64,000 nt of DNA, taken from assembly GCA_965205595.1 (NCBI GenBank), contig CBDBHI010000066.1:1-64000 (forward strand), read 5' to 3'. Both the position numbers and the translations under genes were made by a program. Source of the DNA: CATQHP01 sp965205595 (lineage in GTDB: Bacteria; Acidobacteriota; Terriglobia; Bryobacterales; UBA6623). The number at the start of each line of letters is the position of its first letter. Position 1 is the first letter of the stretch. Below, one piece after another: positions 1 to 9,108 of this stretch. The notes under the pieces were generated by a model. That model did no database searches. It was given only the letters and a program-made list of their open reading frames with translations, and was not told where the DNA came from.

Positions 1-262
1 GGACCTTTTTCCCACCGGCAGCTTCCACTTTCGCCACGACATCCTCTAACGAATCGACCTGCACCGTATTGATGACCGTCTGCGGAAAGTGATCACCCAT
101 CACCGCCCCGTTGATCCCGAGCGGTTCCGAACCAGTGTTGGCCAGCCAGTAGGCCTGAGGCCCGGCCCAGGTGGAAAATTCCCAGCCAAAGACGTCTTTG
201 TAAAATGCGATCGTCTGCTCAGGTTCGGCGGATAAAATTTCGAAATGAATCGGACGCGGCAT
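1..262 (-). CDS. VOC (glyoxalase-like) family protein, 3' end cut by window edge
   Basis: The first 87 codons of a minus-strand gene are present. They begin MPRPIHFEIL and continue into AFYKDVFGWEF, the usual first beta-alpha-beta unit of the vicinal oxygen chelate fold; the early His (residue 6) is in the position of a VOC metal ligand. The ATG at 262-260 is chosen because AGGAGG lies about seven bases upstream. Small stand-alone VOC proteins cover lyases, dioxygenases and resistance proteins, so the substrate cannot be named. The gene points away from the PfkB kinase upstream (53-bp gap), so it may be the last gene of the same transcript. Confidence 0.75.
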   Translation of the reverse strand, partial: MPRPIHFEILSAEPEQTIAFYKDVFGWEFSTWAGPQAYWLANTGSEPLGINGAVMGDHFPQTVINTVQVDSLEDVVAKVEAAGGKKV

Positions 263-315
263 CAGAAATCCTCCTATGCGGAAATGCGAATGCCCGATTG
301 TAGCGCCGCGAAAAG

Positions 316-1230
316 CTAGAATTCAGTAAACCGCCGAAACTCTTCAAACCGCTCGTCGATCTGTTCCCGCGTCAGCGTGCGCAGCCGCCCAACCCCAAAC
401 TGTTCGCAGCAAAAACTCCCCATCACCGAGCCATAAATCATTGCGCGGCGCAAATGGGATTCGGTCGCTTTGTCTCCGAAAGTAACGCCTTGCTCGGCGA
501 GATACCCCATAAAACCACCAGCGAACGAATCGCCCGCGCCAGTGGGGTCGAACACCTCATCGAGCAGGTACCCAGGCGCCACAAAATGCTGACCCCCGTG
601 GAACAGAACCGCCCCATACTCGCCGCGCTTTATGATTACCGTCTCTGGGCCCATCTCGTGAATCGCCTTAGCCGCCGCACGCAAGTTGTAGTGGCCCGAT
701 AGCTGCCGAGCCTCGGCGTCGTTGATCAGAATAAAGTTCCATCCGCGAATCGCCTCCGCCAATTCGCCGGCCGTACCCTCGATCCAGAAATTCATCGTAT
801 CGCCGCCAACAAAGCGCGGGGCCCTAGCCTGGTCTCGTACCTGCTTTTGCAATGTCGGGTGAATGTTTCCCAGCAAGACGTACGGAGTCTCCCTGTATGA
901 ATCCGGCAGTTTCGGATTAAAATCCGCAAAGACGTTCAGCTCCGTAGTGATCGTTTCGCGATCATTCATGTCGTTGGAGTAGACGCCTTTCCAAAAGAAC
1001 GTCTTGCCCTCGACTCTTTCGAGGCCCTCGAGATCAACGCCGTGATCCCGCAAGATCCCCTCATCTTCGGGGGCGAAATCGTCGCCGACGATCCCGACCA
1101 GTCGCACCGGCGAGAAGTGGCTGGCGGCCAAAGCAATGTAAGTGCCGGCGCCGCCGAGCATGCGCTCAACTTTTCCGTGCGGAGTTTCAACACCGTCGTA
1201 GGCGACGGAGCCTACTACCAATAGGGACAT
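316..1230 (-). CDS. PfkB-family carbohydrate/nucleoside kinase
   Basis: A 304-residue ribokinase-fold kinase. The N-terminal GG motif (MLGGAGTYIALAAS, about residues 24-37) and the C-terminal anion-hole and catalytic-base motif DPTGAGDSFAGG (about 228-239) are both intact, so it should be an active ATP-dependent kinase. The gene starts 23 bp after mtnP on the same strand, so the two are probably co-transcribed. This suggests that the substrate is related to methylthioadenosine breakdown or to a nucleoside, but that is inference from context only. PfkB subfamilies cannot be separated by eye. Length is normal for the family. Confidence 0.85.
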   Translation of the reverse strand: MSLLVVGSVAYDGVETPHGKVERMLGGAGTYIALAASHFSPVRLVGIVGDDFAPEDEGILRDHGVDLEGLERVEGKTFFWKGVYSNDMNDRETITTELNVFADFNPKLPDSYRETPYVLLGNIHPTLQKQVRDQARAPRFVGGDTMNFWIEGTAGELAEAIRGWNFILINDAEARQLSGHYNLRAAAKAIHEMGPETVIIKRGEYGAVLFHGGQHFVAPGYLLDEVFDPTGAGDSFAGGFMGYLAEQGVTFGDKATESHLRRAMIYGSVMGSFCCEQFGVGRLRTLTREQIDERFEEFRRFTEF

Positions 1231-1253
1231 AGATTTTCCTTTGATGAGAATCG

Positions 1254-2108
1254 CTACAGATACTTGCCGATCAGCAAGTCGTACTTTTCTTTCGAGGCGT
1301 TAGAGATCTTCGTGCGATCCGTCAAGATCGCATGTTGCAGGGCCGTCGCGTGTGGAGAAGGAGTATCCGGAATATTTTTCACGGCCTCGATCGCAACTTT
1401 CTGAGCGTTTGCGGAATTCTTTGTCAGATACTCAATCACGGTGTCTACAGTCACGGCGTCGTGCTCTGGATGCCAGCAGTCGTAATCCGTGACCATAGCG
1501 ACGGTCGAGTACGACATTTCGGCCTCGCGCGCTAGCTTGGCTTCCTGCAAGTTCGTCATCCCAATTACGTCAAACCCCCAACTGCGATAGAGATTCGATT
1601 CCGCTTTCGTTGAGAACGCCGGCCCCTCCATGCAGCAATACGTGCCGCCGCGATGGACCGTCACGCCCGCCGCAAGGCAGGCGTTCGCCGCAACGTCAGC
1701 GAGCACCGAGCACACCGGGTCGGCAAACGTAATGTGCGCCACAACGTCGTCGTCAAAGAATGTCGAAACACGGCCGCGCGTGCGGTCAAAAAACTGATCG
1801 GGAATGACGAAATGAATCGGCTCCAAGTGCTCCTGCAGCGAGCCAACCGCGCTAAACGACAGGATGTACTCGACGCCCAGTTTCTTCAGGCCATAAATAT
1901 TCGCGCGAAAATTCAAATTCGAAGGCATGATCTGATGCCCTCGGCCATGCCGTGCCAAAAAAGCGACTTCGCGCCCCGCGATCGTACCCACGATGTATGC
2001 GTCCGAGGGCGCCCCCCACGGGGTCTCTACCGAGATTTCGCGGCGATCTTCAAGCGCTTCCATGTTGTAGAGACCGCTGCCCCCGACGATTCCGATTCGT
2101 ACAGCCAT
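1254..2108 (-). CDS. mtnP: S-methyl-5'-thioadenosine phosphorylase
   Basis: A 284-residue member of the PNP/MTAP phosphorylase family, which splits methylthioadenosine with phosphate into adenine and methylthioribose-1-phosphate in methionine salvage. Visible signatures are the phosphate-binding GGSGLY near residues 9-14, the ARHGRGH segment near 52-58, MEGPAFSTKAES in the substrate pocket, and MTNLQEAKLAREAE with MVTDYDCW towards the C-terminus. These match the MTAP rather than the PNP branch. No mtnA or other salvage gene lies in the window; the only partner is the PfkB kinase 23 bp downstream. The gene is complete. Confidence 0.93.
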   Translation of the reverse strand: MAVRIGIVGGSGLYNMEALEDRREISVETPWGAPSDAYIVGTIAGREVAFLARHGRGHQIMPSNLNFRANIYGLKKLGVEYILSFSAVGSLQEHLEPIHFVIPDQFFDRTRGRVSTFFDDDVVAHITFADPVCSVLADVAANACLAAGVTVHRGGTYCCMEGPAFSTKAESNLYRSWGFDVIGMTNLQEAKLAREAEMSYSTVAMVTDYDCWHPEHDAVTVDTVIEYLTKNSANAQKVAIEAVKNIPDTPSPHATALQHAILTDRTKISNASKEKYDLLIGKYL

Positions 2109-2191
2109 AAACGAGCTATTGTATCGCCCCGTCGCCGAGCACCCTCACCGCCAGACGTCCGCGTACCGGCTGCTAGCGTAGTCATTGGGCA

Positions 2192-2848
2192 ATGGATCGC
2201 GACTGGCTACTAATCGCAGCAATCGCCGTTTACGGCCTACGTGACGCCCTACTGTTGGCTCCCAGGCCGCGGCTAGCTCCACTGTTCGCCGTCATCGTCC
2301 TTGGCGTAGGCCTAGTCGCCGGCGTGGTCGCCGCCCAGCTTTCAAGCGCTGAGGTGGACGAATGGTTGACCAACCTGCTCGTCTATGGCCTCGCATTGGT
2401 CATTCACATGGCCCTCGCACTGTGGAGTCTGGCTCGCTCGACGACCACGCCCTTAGCCGGTCGCGCCGAATTCCTGCCGTCTCCCGTCTTTGGCATTTCC
2501 CTGATCCTGATAGCGCGTATCGTTCTACAGCAAACCAACGCGCTGAGCGGACTAGAAACTGGAGGCCTAGTTGCGATTGCCTACCTGATCGTCGTCGTCA
2601 TAAGCGCAACCTTACTTAGAAATATCGCCGACCAACTGCCAACCACGAGATTAGCGGCCGCGACTCACGTCACCGGATTTTTGTTACTGCCATCCAGCAG
2701 CATCTCGAATGACGCCGTATCTCAAAACGTTGCGGTCTCAACGACTCCGGATTGGCGCGTCGCGGCCGGCATCGCGCTGGTTCTGGCTCTCTCCTTCACG
2801 TGGCACCGCTATCGATCCAGAGCAACTAGTCTTTCCAAGTCACGCTGA
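2192..2848 (+). CDS. hypothetical multi-pass membrane protein
   Basis: 218 residues with about six hydrophobic segments (roughly 5-22, 26-47, 60-80, 95-112, 122-142 and 188-206), so an integral inner-membrane protein. No catalytic motif or family signature is recognised. The start is the ATG at 2192, diverging from mtnP with an 83-bp gap that must hold both promoters. Its 3' end overlaps the converging small gene at 2826-3092 by 23 bp. Function unknown. Confidence 0.6.
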   Translation: MDRDWLLIAAIAVYGLRDALLLAPRPRLAPLFAVIVLGVGLVAGVVAAQLSSAEVDEWLTNLLVYGLALVIHMALALWSLARSTTTPLAGRAEFLPSPVFGISLILIARIVLQQTNALSGLETGGLVAIAYLIVVVISATLLRNIADQLPTTRLAAATHVTGFLLLPSSSISNDAVSQNVAVSTTPDWRVAAGIALVLALSFTWHRYRSRATSLSKSR

Positions 2849-3092
2849 CCGGCGGCGTATTGCTGCATTGGATACTCTCAGTCATCCCACCTGAAATCGT
2901 CGCGCAAGCCGTGTCGGTAGCTGTCCGCGTCGCTTCTTGTTTCGAAGTTCCCGAGGCCGTGGCACAATTCGTTCGCCCGTTGTATGTAATGCAGACTTCA
3001 CACGTAAACTGGCGAAGTTCCATCGACATGAAAACCAGCAGACCGAGCACGCCGAGTACAAACACAATCGCCAGCCACACTGTTTTCGACAT
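2826..3092 (-). CDS. small single-pass membrane protein with a Cys-containing exported domain
   Basis: 88 residues: one N-terminal transmembrane helix or signal anchor (about 5-25) followed by a polar domain with the cysteines FTCEVCITYNGR, TNCAT, DTACAT and SIQCSN. Five cysteines after the helix suggest a disulfide-stabilised periplasmic domain. Similar short proteins with a CEVC-NGR-C pattern occur as conserved hypotheticals in Acidobacteriota and some Proteobacteria (recalled, not checked). It overlaps the converging membrane-protein gene by 23 bp and diverges from the redoxin at 3146. No function is assigned. Confidence 0.6.
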   Translation of the reverse strand: MSKTVWLAIVFVLGVLGLLVFMSMELRQFTCEVCITYNGRTNCATASGTSKQEATRTATDTACATISGGMTESIQCSNTPPVSVTWKD

Positions 3093-3145
3093 CGAACTCT
3101 CATTCTAGAAGAGGGTGTACGTCGCGACGGCTTACGATAGAAGCA

Positions 3146-3628
3146 ATGGCCGCGCTCCCAGAAAATTCTCAGGCGCCCGACATCACGCTCAGCAATGCCG
3201 ACGGCGAGCAAGTCCGCCTCATCGACGAGCTCAAGACCGGGCCAGTGCTGTTGACGTTTTTTAAAATCGCCTGCCCAACCTGCCAGTACGGCATGCCTTA
3301 TCTCGATCGCCTCGGGAAGCAACTAAGCGGAACTTCGGCCAAGATGATCGCGATCTCCCAAGACACGCCCGCGGACACTGAGCGCTTCAACGTCGAGTTC
3401 AACTTCGAATCGACTCAGCTTTTCGACTCAGCCGACGAGCAATATCCGGCATCGAACGCCTACGGGCTGTCGCACGTTCCGACGGCTTTTCTGATCGAAG
3501 CCGACGGCCGCATCGCCCACACCATGGAAAGTTGGTCGAAAAGCGACGTCGACAAATTCGCCGAAAAACTCTCGGTCGCCTCGCCGTTTAAGCCCGGTGA
3601 AGACGTCATCGAATACCGCCCTGGTTGA
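3146..3628 (+). CDS. thioredoxin-fold peroxiredoxin/TlpA-like protein
   Basis: 160 residues of AhpC-TSA/redoxin type. The motif FKIACPTCQYGMPYL near residues 49-63 carries a CPTC pair, as in TlpA/ResA oxidoreductases and PrxQ-like proteins, and VPTAFLIEADGRI supplies the cis-Pro loop of the thioredoxin fold. No signal peptide is seen, so a cytoplasmic thiol peroxidase or thiol-disulfide reductase is most likely. It stands alone, divergent from the small membrane protein. The exact reaction cannot be set from sequence. Confidence 0.82.
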   Translation: MAALPENSQAPDITLSNADGEQVRLIDELKTGPVLLTFFKIACPTCQYGMPYLDRLGKQLSGTSAKMIAISQDTPADTERFNVEFNFESTQLFDSADEQYPASNAYGLSHVPTAFLIEADGRIAHTMESWSKSDVDKFAEKLSVASPFKPGEDVIEYRPG

Positions 3629-3764
3629 GGCTCGAAGAACTAGCTCCAGTTTGGAGCCTGATCAGCCTGGTAGTTCGTCAGTTCGTCCGATCAGGACGGA
3701 AAGTCAGTGGTCACCGACATAGCTTGCAAGCGCCGACCTCCAGTCGGCCGCTCGGAACTGCAGC
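3629..3764. other. intergenic stretch between converging genes
   Basis: 136 bp between the ends of the redoxin and dinB genes. It holds small self-complementary patches (for example CCGACCTCCAGTCGG near 3734) but no clear terminator with a U-run. No gene is seen. Confidence 0.4.
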
Positions 3765-5030
3765 CTAACTTTCGCCCCCCTTATCAACAAGCCCTGCAGG
3801 GTTCTCATGCACGCGCTCACGCCGCCCGTGACGCATCGCCCCGGCCAAGCCCACTGCGGACTCTCCAAAGCGATCACGCAGCGCATCAGCCGCTTGCATT
3901 GCACGGCTCCATTTCTGCTCATCCTCCCCATCGATGAGCGCCATCTGCCCCTTGCCTTCGCCAAGAGAGCCGACGTGAACACCGAGCAACCGGATGGCGC
4001 GCCCGCGCTTCCAGTTCCTTGCAAACAGTTCACGAACCGATTGCAAAATCACCGAATCCAATTCCGTTGGCGAATCGAGCGTTCGAGCCCGCGTCAGCGT
4101 CGTAAAGTCGCTGTACCGCAGCTTGATCTGAACCGTCCGTGTAAATAGCTGATGCTCACGCAAGCGCCGCGCGACAAGCTGAACCAGTTTCGCCAACGTC
4201 GCATCGATCAGAACGCCATCGACCGTGTCCTCTCCAAAGGTCGTCTCATGGCTGATCGATTTAGGAACATCGTGGTCGCCAAACGATGCGCTAAACCATG
4301 CCCCGGCATACTGCCCCCGAGCCTTACCAGCCAAGGCCATCCCGGTCTTGCCAAAATGTTTCTCGAGAAATCGGTCGTCTTGGTCGGCAATCTGTCCGAT
4401 TCGATGGATGCCGAATTTCCGCAGGCTCCGCTGCATGACCTTGCCGACGCCAGGAATTTTCTTGATATCGAGCGGCGCCAGGAATGCCGCTTCAGCTCCC
4501 GGCGAAACGTAGAGCACACCGTTTGGCTTCGCCAGCCCAGAGCCGATTTTCGCGATCAGCCGCGAACTGCCCGCCCCAATCGAGCACGGCAGCCCGGTGG
4601 CCCCACGCACCGCTTCGTGCAGATCGTGCGCTGCCCGAAGCGGCGGCCCCAACAAGCGTTCCGTGCCGGTCAAGTCTAGGTAGGCCTCATCGATCGAGGC
4701 CATCTCGACAGCCGGCGAAAAATTCTTAAGGACCTCGCGGACCTTCCCCGAATACTCGCGATACTTCGCCGGGTGCCCCTCGATGAAGATCGCCCGCGGG
4801 CACTTTCGATAGGCCTCACGAAGCGGCATTGCCGAATGTACGCCAAACTTGCGGACCGCGTAAGATGCCGCCGAAACGACGCCGCGCTCGTGAGACCTTC
4901 CGCCTACGACAACGGGCTTTCCCTTGAGGCTCGGATCGGCCAACTCCTCGACCGACACGAAGAATGCGTCCATGTCGAGATGAAAAATAGTTTGCAAGGC
5001 CAAGGTGCGTGTCAGCGCTTGCTGACGCAT
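3765..5030 (-). CDS. dinB: DNA polymerase IV (Y-family translesion polymerase)
   Basis: 421 residues. The first catalytic carboxylate lies in HLDMDAFFVSVEEL (about 17-30) and the catalytic pair in SIDEAYLDLT (about 111-120). IPGVGKVMQRSL is the helix-hairpin-helix of the thumb, and a little-finger domain follows. The start at 5030 overlaps the end of mpg by 19 bp; a TTG nearer the conserved HLDMDAFF is also possible. No clear beta-clamp box can be placed near the C-terminus by eye. It sits in an operon with mpg, so alkylation repair and translesion synthesis genes travel together here. Confidence 0.93.
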   Translation of the reverse strand: MRQQALTRTLALQTIFHLDMDAFFVSVEELADPSLKGKPVVVGGRSHERGVVSAASYAVRKFGVHSAMPLREAYRKCPRAIFIEGHPAKYREYSGKVREVLKNFSPAVEMASIDEAYLDLTGTERLLGPPLRAAHDLHEAVRGATGLPCSIGAGSSRLIAKIGSGLAKPNGVLYVSPGAEAAFLAPLDIKKIPGVGKVMQRSLRKFGIHRIGQIADQDDRFLEKHFGKTGMALAGKARGQYAGAWFSASFGDHDVPKSISHETTFGEDTVDGVLIDATLAKLVQLVARRLREHQLFTRTVQIKLRYSDFTTLTRARTLDSPTELDSVILQSVRELFARNWKRGRAIRLLGVHVGSLGEGKGQMALIDGEDEQKWSRAMQAADALRDRFGESAVGLAGAMRHGRRERVHENPAGLVDKGGES

Positions 5031-5602
5031 CTATTATGGGCGATCAGAAAGCGAAGAGGTAGCTCTTTCGATTTACTAATGCCGATTCGAGGCGTTACGT
5101 CGATTTGTGGTGGCGCACCGTCAAGCGATTCGCGCACGGTCAGCGCACCGCGAGTCAGATCGGCCCCATACTGCCGCTTGTCGATTCCCAGTGCCTTCGT
5201 CAATTTTCCAGGACCATTGGCAAGCTCGCTGTCCTGGCGAACGCTCGATCGACGTGCCCGCATTTCCTCGATCCCCGCTACCGGCTCAAGTGCCCGAATC
5301 AAAACGCAGCCCGGGACCCGATGCCGCTCCGCAACGCAGTTCAGGCAATGATGCATGCCATAGATCAAGTAAACATAAGCGTGACCGGCAGGGCCGAAAA
5401 TTACGTTCGTCCGTTCGTTGAGTCCGGCAAAACTGTGTGAGGCTTCGTCACTTCCGCCAAGATAGGCTTCGGTCTCGACGATACGTCCCGCCAGCGACGC
5501 GCCATCGATGCGGTGCACCACGACCTTCCCAAGCAGCTCTCGCGCCACGTCGACCGTTGCACGGCGATAAAACGATCGCGAAAGTACGCGCCCAAACTTC
5601 AA
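5012..5602 (-). CDS. mpg: DNA-3-methyladenine glycosylase, AAG/Mpg type
   Basis: About 196 residues from a TTG start at 5602 (LKFGRVLSRSFYRR), the usual AAG length; the frame stays open further upstream but would overlap the glycosyltransferase gene. Hallmarks are the VARELLGKVVVHR strand, RIVETEAYLGGSDEASHSF with the catalytic Glu, RTNVIFGPAGHAYVYLIYGMHHCLN, and NGPGKLTKALGI. It excises alkylated purines such as 3-methyladenine and hypoxanthine. It lies 17 bp after the GT2 gene and overlaps dinB, so the three form one operon. Confidence 0.92.
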   Translation of the reverse strand: MKFGRVLSRSFYRRATVDVARELLGKVVVHRIDGASLAGRIVETEAYLGGSDEASHSFAGLNERTNVIFGPAGHAYVYLIYGMHHCLNCVAERHRVPGCVLIRALEPVAGIEEMRARRSSVRQDSELANGPGKLTKALGIDKRQYGADLTRGALTVRESLDGAPPQIDVTPRIGISKSKELPLRFLIAHNRCVSKR

Positions 5603-5619
5603 CTTGCCAGCGTAGCGAA

Positions 5620-6516
5620 CTATTCGCCGGACTCTGCGTAGCCGGCCCAAAACGACTCGCTGTTGCGGTGGTAGTAGTAGGCGCCAATAAGACCGAGATC
5701 GCCGCGAGCGGCGGCGAATTCGCCAATCCGGCGATATCCGGAGGAAGCAACAATGGGCCGTAGCGGGGCCGGCAGGCGTCGAATCCAGTTGAAGCGCGCG
5801 TAGCTTGGCTGTTTTCGCGCGAATTCGCGGGCCGCTTGCCCAACCCGATAGCGATGTCGGCACGACGACTCGAGATCGTATAGATGGTCGTGCCAGGCCA
5901 TCGCGGCCGGGTGATAGTAGAGCCGCAGGCCCGCCGCCATTAAACGGATACCTAGTTCCGAATCTTCGAACGCGGCGAAACGAAAATCTTCATCAAACGG
6001 GTGTTCGAGCAGTAGCTCCCGCTTCAGCGAAATATTTGATGTGTAGAAGTGGTAGTAGTTCAGCAAATCACCGGCCTTGAGACCGCGATAGCCAAACTGC
6101 AATGCGGACGAATCGAGCCAACGCATGTACGGTGTAGAGAGGTGCTCGGCGAGCCAATCGACCTGGCCGAGTATGCCGTGCAAGCGCTCATCATGGCTAT
6201 CGTGCCAGTCCAGATGTTGCTCAACGAAGTTTTCCGCGACCTGGATGTCGTCGCCGATGAGAATGACAACTCTGCCCAACGCCATCCGGACGCTGCGGTT
6301 GCGGGCCGCCGCCGGACCGCGATTTTCCTGGCGAATAAGACGAATATCCAGCGCATTCTCAAACTCCGAGATGTCAAGCGCCGCGGGCGACCCATCGTCG
6401 ACCACCACAACTTCGAACGAATCCCGCGAAGCTGTTTGCCGCGTGAGACACCCCAGCGACGCTCGCAGCGCCGACGGCCGCGAGTAAGCGGGAATTACGA
6501 CTGAAGCCGTCGGCAC
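5620..6516 (-). CDS. family 2 glycosyltransferase
   Basis: 298 residues starting MPTASVVIPAYSRPSALRAS, the nucleotide-sugar-binding strand of GT-A enzymes, followed by VVVVDDGSP (about 37-45). AFEDSELGIRLMAAGLRLYYHP matches the ED-x-E/LGxR region near the acceptor site. A classical DxD is not obvious: the region after VVILIGDDI is the likely metal-binding site. No transmembrane segment is seen, so it is a soluble or membrane-associated transferase for a polysaccharide or glycolipid. It heads the mpg-dinB operon, a pairing with no obvious functional link. Confidence 0.85.
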   Translation of the reverse strand: MPTASVVIPAYSRPSALRASLGCLTRQTASRDSFEVVVVDDGSPAALDISEFENALDIRLIRQENRGPAAARNRSVRMALGRVVILIGDDIQVAENFVEQHLDWHDSHDERLHGILGQVDWLAEHLSTPYMRWLDSSALQFGYRGLKAGDLLNYYHFYTSNISLKRELLLEHPFDEDFRFAAFEDSELGIRLMAAGLRLYYHPAAMAWHDHLYDLESSCRHRYRVGQAAREFARKQPSYARFNWIRRLPAPLRPIVASSGYRRIGEFAAARGDLGLIGAYYYHRNSESFWAGYAESGE

Positions 6517-6619
6517 CCCGCTATTGTAAGGCGCTTGCCGACAACGATCACATATTCCCTATTTGTTCGCCTATAATGGGGTCGAGTGCCGCACACTCAT
6601 TGCACGTTCGCTCCCGCCC

Positions 6620-7879
6620 ATGACTCGCATTAGCCAGCTCGACATCGAAGCGCTCCGTCGCAAGATTTCCAGCGTACAAGGCGGCCGTATGGAGCCCGCC
6701 CCAGCCTCTCCGCTACCCGAGGCAGTCCCGCTGATCGACGAATCCCCGCCCGAACACTACAGCGCCGAAAAATCGCTCGACGGCGAGGTGCTCGAAAATC
6801 CTTTTGGAAAATACTTTCTCCATGAACGTTTCTATTCGGGTGAGGCGCGCCATGGCTGCTACGAAATCGGGCATCTCGCCGAAATGCCCGGCGCCTGGCT
6901 TGAGGGAATTTCAAATAAAGAAATTCCGGCGCACGATCCGCGTCGGTGGGCGTTCCTAGACACCGAAACGACCGGGCTGGCAGGTGGCGCCGGCACCTGT
7001 GCGTTCCTGATCGGCATCGGCACGATCGAAGACGGCGGATTTCGAGTACGCTTATTCTTCATGCGCGACTACGACGAAGAGCCCGCCATGCTCTATGCCG
7101 TCGCGGAATTTCTGCAATGGTACGACGTCCTAGTCACATACAACGGCAAATCGTATGACGCTCCGCTGATCGACACCCGCTACAAGCTCAAGCGCCAAAA
7201 GAATCCTCTCGAGCGTATGCACCACCTCGATCTGCTGCACGGCGCGCGGCGCCTGTGGAAGCTGCGCATGGAAAATTGCCGCCTCATGCATCTCGAGGAG
7301 GAAGTTCTAGGGTTTTTCCGCGAGGGTGACCTTTCGGGCGAACTGATTCCCTACTACTACTTCGAATACTTGCGCACACGGCAATCATTCAAGCTAGTCC
7401 CGATGTTCCACCACAACGTGATGGACATCGTTACGCTGGCCTGTCTAAGCGGAATCGTGCTGCCCGTTTTCGCCGCTCCCGACGACGCCTCGCTACCGCA
7501 CGGCGAAGACCTGCTAGGCATAGCTCGCTGGCTGCGTCGACTAGGCGAGCACGAGCGAGCACTAGGAATCTATCGGCGATCCATCGAAGCGGGCCTACTA
7601 GACACCGAACTCTTCGCGGCGCGTTGGGAATCCGCGATGATCGAGAAAAAGTTAGGCAACCACGACTCCAAGATCGAAATCCTCGACGATCTTACGCAAG
7701 TTGAAAATGACTTCCAAGTAGCGGCCTACGAAGAGCTGGCGAAACACTTCGAACATCGCGAAAGAAACTATTCGCGAGCCGCCGCCCTGACGAGCCAAGC
7801 GTTAAAACTTAAATGCAGCGACGAGCTGAAACACCGCGAGCAACGAATAAAACGCAAGCTCGGAAAAGTTGGGGCATAG
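6620..7879 (+). CDS. YprB-like RNase H-fold exonuclease with TPR-like tail
   Basis: About 419 residues from the ATG at 6620 (MTRISQLDIEAL); the frame stays open upstream to 6563, but that part has no conserved character. The nuclease domain shows WAFLDTETTGLAGGAGT (DEDD first Asp/Glu, about residues 115-130), VLVTYNGKSYDAPLIDTRY (second Asp), and HHNVMDIVTLACL with the last His/Asp, as in PF13482 (RNase_H_2, B. subtilis YprB). The last 120 residues are helical and TPR-like (GEHERALGIYRRSIEAG). It is probably an exonuclease in RNA or DNA repair; no partner gene is nearby. Confidence 0.8.
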   Translation: MTRISQLDIEALRRKISSVQGGRMEPAPASPLPEAVPLIDESPPEHYSAEKSLDGEVLENPFGKYFLHERFYSGEARHGCYEIGHLAEMPGAWLEGISNKEIPAHDPRRWAFLDTETTGLAGGAGTCAFLIGIGTIEDGGFRVRLFFMRDYDEEPAMLYAVAEFLQWYDVLVTYNGKSYDAPLIDTRYKLKRQKNPLERMHHLDLLHGARRLWKLRMENCRLMHLEEEVLGFFREGDLSGELIPYYYFEYLRTRQSFKLVPMFHHNVMDIVTLACLSGIVLPVFAAPDDASLPHGEDLLGIARWLRRLGEHERALGIYRRSIEAGLLDTELFAARWESAMIEKKLGNHDSKIEILDDLTQVENDFQVAAYEELAKHFEHRERNYSRAAALTSQALKLKCSDELKHREQRIKRKLGKVGA

Positions 7880-7952
7880 CTCGATGCGAAAAGCGACGAA
7901 CACCCCCCACTCGCTTCCGCGTGCGGCCGCTAAATCAGTTCAACACCGCAGG

Positions 7953-9026
7953 CTAGCCGTGGCGGATTACCAACACGTCGCCGTCTTGCACGATGTATCC
8001 TTTGCCTTCCAACCGCAATTCCCCGTGGTCGCGCGCGCCCGCATAGCCTGCGCGTCCGACAAGCGTTTCCCAATTGATGGTTTCGGCGCGAATGAATTTT
8101 TTAGCGAAATCACTGTGGATCGCTCCGGCCGCTTTTACCGCGGTTGAGCCCTTGGGTACCGTCCAAGCTCGACACTCCGTCTCACCGGCGGTTAAAAACG
8201 ACATCAGGCCAAGCAGATCGTATGAAGCGTTGATCAGACGCTCGCGGCCGGAGTCGGTCACACCATAGCTCTCGAGATAGTCTCTGGCCTCGTCGGCATC
8301 TAACTCGACGAGTTCGGATTCTATACTGCCGCACACGACTGTGACGCCTAGGTTCTTGCGGCCCGCGAGCAGCTCGTCACGGTATTTCTGCTCGATGGCG
8401 GCCATTTCCGACGCTTGCTCCTCGCCTACGTTGATCACAAACAGCATGGGCTTCTCCGATAGAAACTGGAAGCCCTTGAGCAACTTCGCGTCTTGAGGCT
8501 CAAGCTCGAGCTCACGGAGCGGTTGAGAGTCCTCTAGCATGGTCTGGCATTTGAGCAGCAACTCACGCTCGGTCGCAAGCTCTGGATTCTTGGCTCGTTT
8601 GAGGTCCTTTTCTACGCGCTCCAGCCGATTCTCAATGACCTGCATGTCGTTGAGTATTAGCTCCGCTTCGATACTGGCCCAGTCGCGCTTCGGATCGAGC
8701 GAGCCTTCGATGTGCATCACCATCTCATCTTCGAAAGCGCGCAGAACGTGTGCGAAGGCATCAACGTTGCGCAAGCTCGCGATATAGCTTGCTTCGCGCA
8801 GTGCCTCGCGCGATAGGCCGGGCATATCCGCATACTCGATCGTTGCTTGCACCGCTTTGGGCGGCTGGAAGACTTCCGCCAATGCGTCGAGTCGTTTGTC
8901 GGGGACCTTAGCGACACCGAGTTGGACCTTGGTAGCGCCGATGCGAGCTTCGCCCGAGGCCCCGGTCAGGATCTTGAAAAGTGATGTCTTGCCGACTTGC
9001 GGCAATCCAATTATTGCGGTCTTCAT
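7953..9026 (-). CDS. ychF: YchF/Obg-like ATPase with TGS domain
   Basis: 357 residues, the typical YchF length. The P-loop is GLPQVGKTSL (residues 7-16), ADMPGLSREA is the G3 switch region, a central coiled coil follows (about 130-205), and the C-terminal TGS domain has INWETLVGRAGYAGARDHGELRLEGKGYIVQDGD, here cited in pieces across about 318-352. YchF normally has Asn where this protein has Gln in the P-loop (GLPN), and the usual NKxE specificity motif is replaced by FVINVGEE. YchF binds ribosomes and hydrolyses ATP in stress responses. Convergent with the YprB-like gene. Confidence 0.93.
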   Translation of the reverse strand: MKTAIIGLPQVGKTSLFKILTGASGEARIGATKVQLGVAKVPDKRLDALAEVFQPPKAVQATIEYADMPGLSREALREASYIASLRNVDAFAHVLRAFEDEMVMHIEGSLDPKRDWASIEAELILNDMQVIENRLERVEKDLKRAKNPELATERELLLKCQTMLEDSQPLRELELEPQDAKLLKGFQFLSEKPMLFVINVGEEQASEMAAIEQKYRDELLAGRKNLGVTVVCGSIESELVELDADEARDYLESYGVTDSGRERLINASYDLLGLMSFLTAGETECRAWTVPKGSTAVKAAGAIHSDFAKKFIRAETINWETLVGRAGYAGARDHGELRLEGKGYIVQDGDVLVIRHG

Positions 9027-9108
9027 ATTAGATAGACCTCCATCTTAGCGGCGAGTCCGCAGCTATAGTCGTTCGGAGCCGATCGAGAAGTATGTCCAAC
9101 GACGTATT